Position numbers and translations under genes: made by a program. A stretch of 9,197 nt of DNA, taken from the NCBI GenBank assembly GCA_003132905.1, contig PKZC01000440.1, positions 1 through 9,197 on the forward strand. The letters are read 5' to 3'. The stretch is from Bryobacterales bacterium (lineage in GTDB: Bacteria > Acidobacteriota > Terriglobia > Bryobacterales > Bryobacteraceae). Under the pieces are notes generated by a model. It was not told where the DNA came from. It searched no databases and saw only the letters and a list, made by a program, of their open reading frames with translations. Within the stretch, counting starts at the first letter, position 1; each line of letters opens with the position of its first letter. Positions 6,166-9,197 of this stretch are shown here, in pieces.

Positions 6166-6176
6166 GACCTTAATAT
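6148..6176 (+). promoter_or_regulatory. Predicted sigma70-type promoter of the RetSat-like gene
   Basis: TTGACA (6148-6153, perfect) is followed by a 17-bp spacer and TAATAT (6171-6176, 4 of 6 to TATAAT). Transcription would begin near 6183, after the in-frame ATGs at 6145 and 6175 and before ATG 6196, which supports the latter as start. The -35 lies inside the inverted repeat, so an occupied operator would block polymerase. Confidence 0.6.
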
Positions 6177-6194
6177 GAATGTGGGCGGTGTCAA
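6167..6194 (-). promoter_or_regulatory. Weak candidate promoter of the TetR gene
   Basis: On the minus strand, a perfect TTGACA (6194-6189) is followed by a 16-bp spacer and TAAGGT (6172-6167), which keeps only the first T, A and last T of the -10 consensus. It would face and overlap the plus-strand promoter, with a start near 6160 inside the inverted repeat, allowing autoregulation. The poor -10 makes this tentative. Confidence 0.3.
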
Positions 6195-6195
6195 C

Positions 6196-7806
6196 ATGGT
6201 CTCTTACAAACAACACTCCTTAGACGATCGTTGGGATGCGATTGTGATCGGGTCCGGAATCGGCGGACTTACCACCGCGGCTCTTTTATCCAAACACGCC
6301 GGCAAGAAAGTTCTGGTGCTCGAGCGCCACTACACGGCAGGCGGTTACACCCACAGCTTCAATCGCCCTGGCTACTCCTGGGATGTTGGTGTCCATTACA
6401 TCGGCGAGCTTCAGAATCCGGTATCCCCGCTGCGCGCTGCGTTCGACTATCTTACCGGCGGCCAACTTGAGTGGGCGCCGATGCCGGATGTCTATGATCG
6501 CGTCGTTATGGGCGGCCGCAGCTTCGAATTTCCAACCGGCCTGGAGCGCCTCCGCGAGCGCTTGAAAGATTACTTTCCCACCGAAGCGAGCTCCATCGAT
6601 CGTTATCTTGCCGCCGTACAATCGGCCCAAAAAGCCAGCCGTCTCTACTTCGCGGAAAAAGCCATCCCGCGTCCGGCCGCCCGTCTCGCGGGACGTTTCC
6701 TGCGCGCGCCCTTCCTGCGCTGGGCATCCCAATCCACGCTCGACGTCCTGCGACGCTTCACCTCAAACGAGGAACTGATCGGGGTTCTCACCGCGGAGTG
6801 GGGCGATTACGGCCTGCCTCCCGCCCAGAGCAGTTTCGGCATCCATGCCATCGTCGCTTCGCACTATTTCAACGGCGCGAGCTACCCTGTCGGCGGCGCA
6901 TCCCGCATCGCGGAAACCATCGCGCCGGCCATCGAGCGCAATGGCGGAAAGATCGTCGTCAGCGCCGACGTCCAGGAAGTCATCGTTCAAAATGGCCGGG
7001 CTACGGGCGTCAGAATGGCGGATGGCCGCGAACTTCACGCCGATCTCATCATCAGCGATGCGGGCGCGCGGAACACCTTCCAACGTCTGGTCCGCCAGCC
7101 GGAGCCGATTCTCGACGATCTAAAACGCGTCCCCGGATCGCTCGCACACTTGAGCCTCTACATCGGCGTGAAACAGAGCGCCCGCGAGTTGGGCCTCACC
7201 GGAACCAATCTTTGGATCTACCCGCCGTCAGAACGCGGAGCAACGGACCACGACGCCAACCTGGCTCGCTTCATTCAGGATCCGTCCGCGCCATTCCCAG
7301 CCCTCTACATCTCTTTTCCGTCCGCAAAGGATCCCGAGTTCGAGCGCAATCACCCCGGCCGTGCGACCCTCGAAGGCGTAGTCTTTGCGCCTTATGAATG
7401 GTTCACGCGTTGGGAAGATTCCCGCTGGAAGCATCGCGCCGCCGAATATGACGCTTTCAAGCAGACGTTAGCCGCTCGGATCAAAAGTGAAGTGGAACGC
7501 AATGTTCCCGCCGTCGCCGGAAAGATCGATCACGCCGAGCTCTCTACGCCGCTCACCACTCGCCACTTCATGAATTACCCGCAGGGCGAAGCTTACGGCC
7601 TGGCGGCCACGCCCGAGCGTTTTCGCCTGCGTTCCCTCACGCCTCACACCACCATTCGAAATCTTTATCTCACTGGACAAGACGTAGCTTCGCTCGGCGT
7701 GGCGGGCGCTCTGTTCGGTGGCGTCATCACGGCGTCCGCTGTATTAGGCCGCAACTTGATGTCCGCCGTCACCAAGCCCATGCGGGCATCTGCCGTCGCA
7801 GTTTAG
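6196..7806 (+). CDS. FAD/NAD(P)-dependent oxidoreductase, phytoene desaturase/retinol saturase (RetSat-like) family
   Basis: This 536-residue flavoprotein resembles the CrtI/CrtISO/RetSat group, which desaturates, isomerises or saturates polyene or other lipid-like substrates. The N-terminal dinucleotide-binding fold is VIGSGIGGLTTAALL at 17-31 with acidic Glu43 (VLERH) ending the second strand, then GGYTHSF at 49-55 and WDVGVHYIGE at 62-71, a block typical of RetSat-like proteins. The C-terminal FAD-binding block is LYLTGQDVASLGVAGALFGG around 500-519; 'TGQDV' favours RetSat over true phytoene desaturase. No signal peptide is evident, so it is probably cytoplasmic or membrane-associated. ATG 6196 is preferred over 6145 and 6175, which lie upstream of the predicted transcription start. 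The leader carries only a weak GGCGGTG. It is divergent from a TetR gene with a shared operator, and a membrane protein starts 7 nt after its stop. No other carotenoid gene is visible, so the substrate is open. Confidence 0.88.
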   Translation: MVSYKQHSLDDRWDAIVIGSGIGGLTTAALLSKHAGKKVLVLERHYTAGGYTHSFNRPGYSWDVGVHYIGELQNPVSPLRAAFDYLTGGQLEWAPMPDVYDRVVMGGRSFEFPTGLERLRERLKDYFPTEASSIDRYLAAVQSAQKASRLYFAEKAIPRPAARLAGRFLRAPFLRWASQSTLDVLRRFTSNEELIGVLTAEWGDYGLPPAQSSFGIHAIVASHYFNGASYPVGGASRIAETIAPAIERNGGKIVVSADVQEVIVQNGRATGVRMADGRELHADLIISDAGARNTFQRLVRQPEPILDDLKRVPGSLAHLSLYIGVKQSARELGLTGTNLWIYPPSERGATDHDANLARFIQDPSAPFPALYISFPSAKDPEFERNHPGRATLEGVVFAPYEWFTRWEDSRWKHRAAEYDAFKQTLAARIKSEVERNVPAVAGKIDHAELSTPLTTRHFMNYPQGEAYGLAATPERFRLRSLTPHTTIRNLYLTGQDVASLGVAGALFGGVITASAVLGRNLMSAVTKPMRASAVAV

Positions 7807-7813
7807 ATACAAT

Positions 7814-9197
7814 TTGGCCCTGGGTGTCACCTTAAATCATCGGGTCAAAGATCGGATCGCATGGCTGGCAGCCTTTCTCGTTGTTGGCGCCTTTTATTTC
7901 TGGATCATCGGCATCGGTGCGGAACCGAATCGCTTCGCCTGGAACAGTGGTTTAGATAAATACTACGGCCTGCCGAGCCCCGCTATCGCCAAAGGAAGCT
8001 GGGACATCAACGGATACTACGATCTGCTCGGCCGCGCTTTCGCGGACGGCCACCTCTATTTGCCGATCCACCCGCAGCCGGAGTTGCTCGCTCTTCCTAA
8101 CCCCCAAGACAATCGCTTTAATCAGCCGTATAAGCTCCTCGACGTGGTCCTCTATCAGCGGCGCTATTATCTCTACCACGGTCCCACTCCTGCCTTGCTG
8201 TTATTTGCACCGTGGTATCTGATCACCCGGCACGATCTGCCCGAGAACTTCGCCACCTTTGCATTTGCGCTCGGTGGCTACTGCTTCCTCTCGATTTTGT
8301 TCCTGCGGATTCTCGCCTTTCTTTCCCGTCCTGTTCCAACCGCTCTGAAGACGCTTTGCCTGCTTGCTCTCGGTATTGGCCAATCGGTGCCGTTCTTGTT
8401 GCACCGGGTAAAGGTCTATGAAGTCGCCATCGCGTCGGGATATTTCTGTTTGAGCGCGGGCTTCTATTTCCTGTTTCGGAGCCTGACGGACGTTAACCGG
8501 CGAATACTGTGGTCCATACTTTCCGGCCTGGCCTTTGGTTTGGCAATCGGATCCCGTCCCCATCTAGGCCTGGCTGCGGCGTGCGCGTTTGTGCTCCTTC
8601 TCCTGAAGCGGTTCGGCCGTCGGGATGTGCTGGCCTTCGTGCTCCCAGTGGTCGCTTGTTGCCTGGCGATCACCGCATATAACTACGCAAGATTCGGCGA
8701 TCCTCTGGAGTTCGGACTGCGCTATCAACTCGCGGAGAGTTCGTATCAGGATATTCGGTTGTCGAAGGTCAACGTTATCCCGGGCCTCTACTATCTGCTC
8801 CTCTGTCCGCCCGATCTCGTTCCGGAATTTCCATTCGTCCGGCTGGCCTGGCGTGAGCCGTTTGATTCATCGGGCACTCTGCTTCCGCCGCGCTATTTTC
8901 TCGAACCCACCGGTGGCCTGCTCGGTCTCTGCCCCTTGGCGTTCATCGCCATCCTCACGCCCTTCTGCTGGAAACGATTTAGCGGCAATCGTGACCTTTT
9001 CGCCTTCGTCTCAACCATGCTGGTTTTCGCCGGAGCCTGTGCCTTGTTCATTGCCACTACCGGACTGATGTCGCAGCGCTTTGAGGTCGATTTTGAGCCC
9101 TTCGTGGTGCTCGTCGCGTGCGCTGTAGCATGCGAACTGCTCGGAGTTTTCCGCGACCGCAGGCGATCGCTCGCGTCCGCGGCGCTGGTTATTCTCC
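7814..9197 (+). CDS. Polytopic membrane protein, GT-C glycosyltransferase-like (partial, C-terminus outside window)
   Basis: The frame is open from 7760 to the right edge with no ATG or GTG near its beginning. TTG 7814, 7 nt after the RetSat-like stop, gives 461 complete codons and places the first membrane helix at about 15-35. No ribosome site is visible, so translation may depend on the upstream gene. Further hydrophobic segments lie near 118-137, 147-170, 178-196, 203-222, 227-245, 248-265, 270-290, 368-384, 397-416 and 430-448. After the first helix a non-cytoplasmic-looking loop carries WDINGYYDLLGRAFADGHLYL (acidic Asp64 and Asp70) and PELLALPNPQD near 89-99, followed by a block around YYLYHGPTPALL near 118-129. 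An acidic residue in the first large loop and many helices are typical of GT-C enzymes that use lipid-linked sugars at the cell envelope. That family assignment is by resemblance only; it could equally be an uncharacterised membrane protein. Confidence 0.75.
   Translation, partial: MALGVTLNHRVKDRIAWLAAFLVVGAFYFWIIGIGAEPNRFAWNSGLDKYYGLPSPAIAKGSWDINGYYDLLGRAFADGHLYLPIHPQPELLALPNPQDNRFNQPYKLLDVVLYQRRYYLYHGPTPALLLFAPWYLITRHDLPENFATFAFALGGYCFLSILFLRILAFLSRPVPTALKTLCLLALGIGQSVPFLLHRVKVYEVAIASGYFCLSAGFYFLFRSLTDVNRRILWSILSGLAFGLAIGSRPHLGLAAACAFVLLLLKRFGRRDVLAFVLPVVACCLAITAYNYARFGDPLEFGLRYQLAESSYQDIRLSKVNVIPGLYYLLLCPPDLVPEFPFVRLAWREPFDSSGTLLPPRYFLEPTGGLLGLCPLAFIAILTPFCWKRFSGNRDLFAFVSTMLVFAGACALFIATTGLMSQRFEVDFEPFVVLVACAVACELLGVFRDRRRSLASAALVIL

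Noticed and set aside
6145..6195. ATG 6145 or 6175 as start of the RetSat-like gene
   Set aside because: Both lie upstream of the predicted transcription start, and 6145 is inside the operator palindrome; the Rossmann fold begins soon after ATG 6196.

Overview
The window most resembles a chromosomal segment of an Acidobacteriota bacterium, probably of the Solibacter/Bryobacter type. This is an inference from GC-rich coding, the two exported proteins of the 'PRTADGxPxLxGxW ... GHWxGDTLVV' type that are abundant in that phylum, and dense, short-gapped gene packing. I could not search databases. No rRNA, tRNA, CRISPR array, insertion sequence or phage gene was seen.

Left part (1-4270, all minus strand). 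Reading in the direction of transcription, an NADPH-dependent FMN reductase-like protein (start 4270) is followed closely by a LigD-type polymerase/primase (Prim-PolC-like) and an ATP-dependent DNA ligase (LigC-like). The last two overlap by four bases. Together they form a split polymerase-ligase repair module; no Ku gene is in view. Downstream, a separate strong-looking promoter (TTGACA-N17-TAGGAT) drives a two-gene unit of exported proteins of unknown function. They are related to each other, and the second runs off the left edge.

Middle (4271-5526). A luciferase-like flavin-dependent monooxygenase is transcribed divergently from the FMN reductase across a gap of about 65 bp. This suggests a two-component flavin system: reductase supplying reduced flavin, monooxygenase using it. 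Its 3' end overlaps by 26 bp the 3' end of the convergent TetR gene.

Right part (5501-9197). A TetR/AcrR-family repressor is divergent from a FAD-dependent oxidoreductase of the phytoene desaturase/retinol saturase (RetSat-like) type. The 71-bp gap between them holds a perfect 8-bp inverted repeat that covers a consensus TTGACA -35 box, the expected layout of a TetR operator. Seven bases after the oxidoreductase stop begins a polytopic membrane protein resembling GT-C type glycosyltransferases, probably from a TTG start; it runs off the right edge.

Start codons of four genes were moved inward from the longest possible reading frame, because the upstream codons lie inside promoter elements or because family N-termini begin later. 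The points most worth a second look are the split LigC/Prim-PolC pair in one transcription unit with a flavin reductase, the TetR operator, and the inverted repeat over the promoter and start codon of the exported-protein operon.
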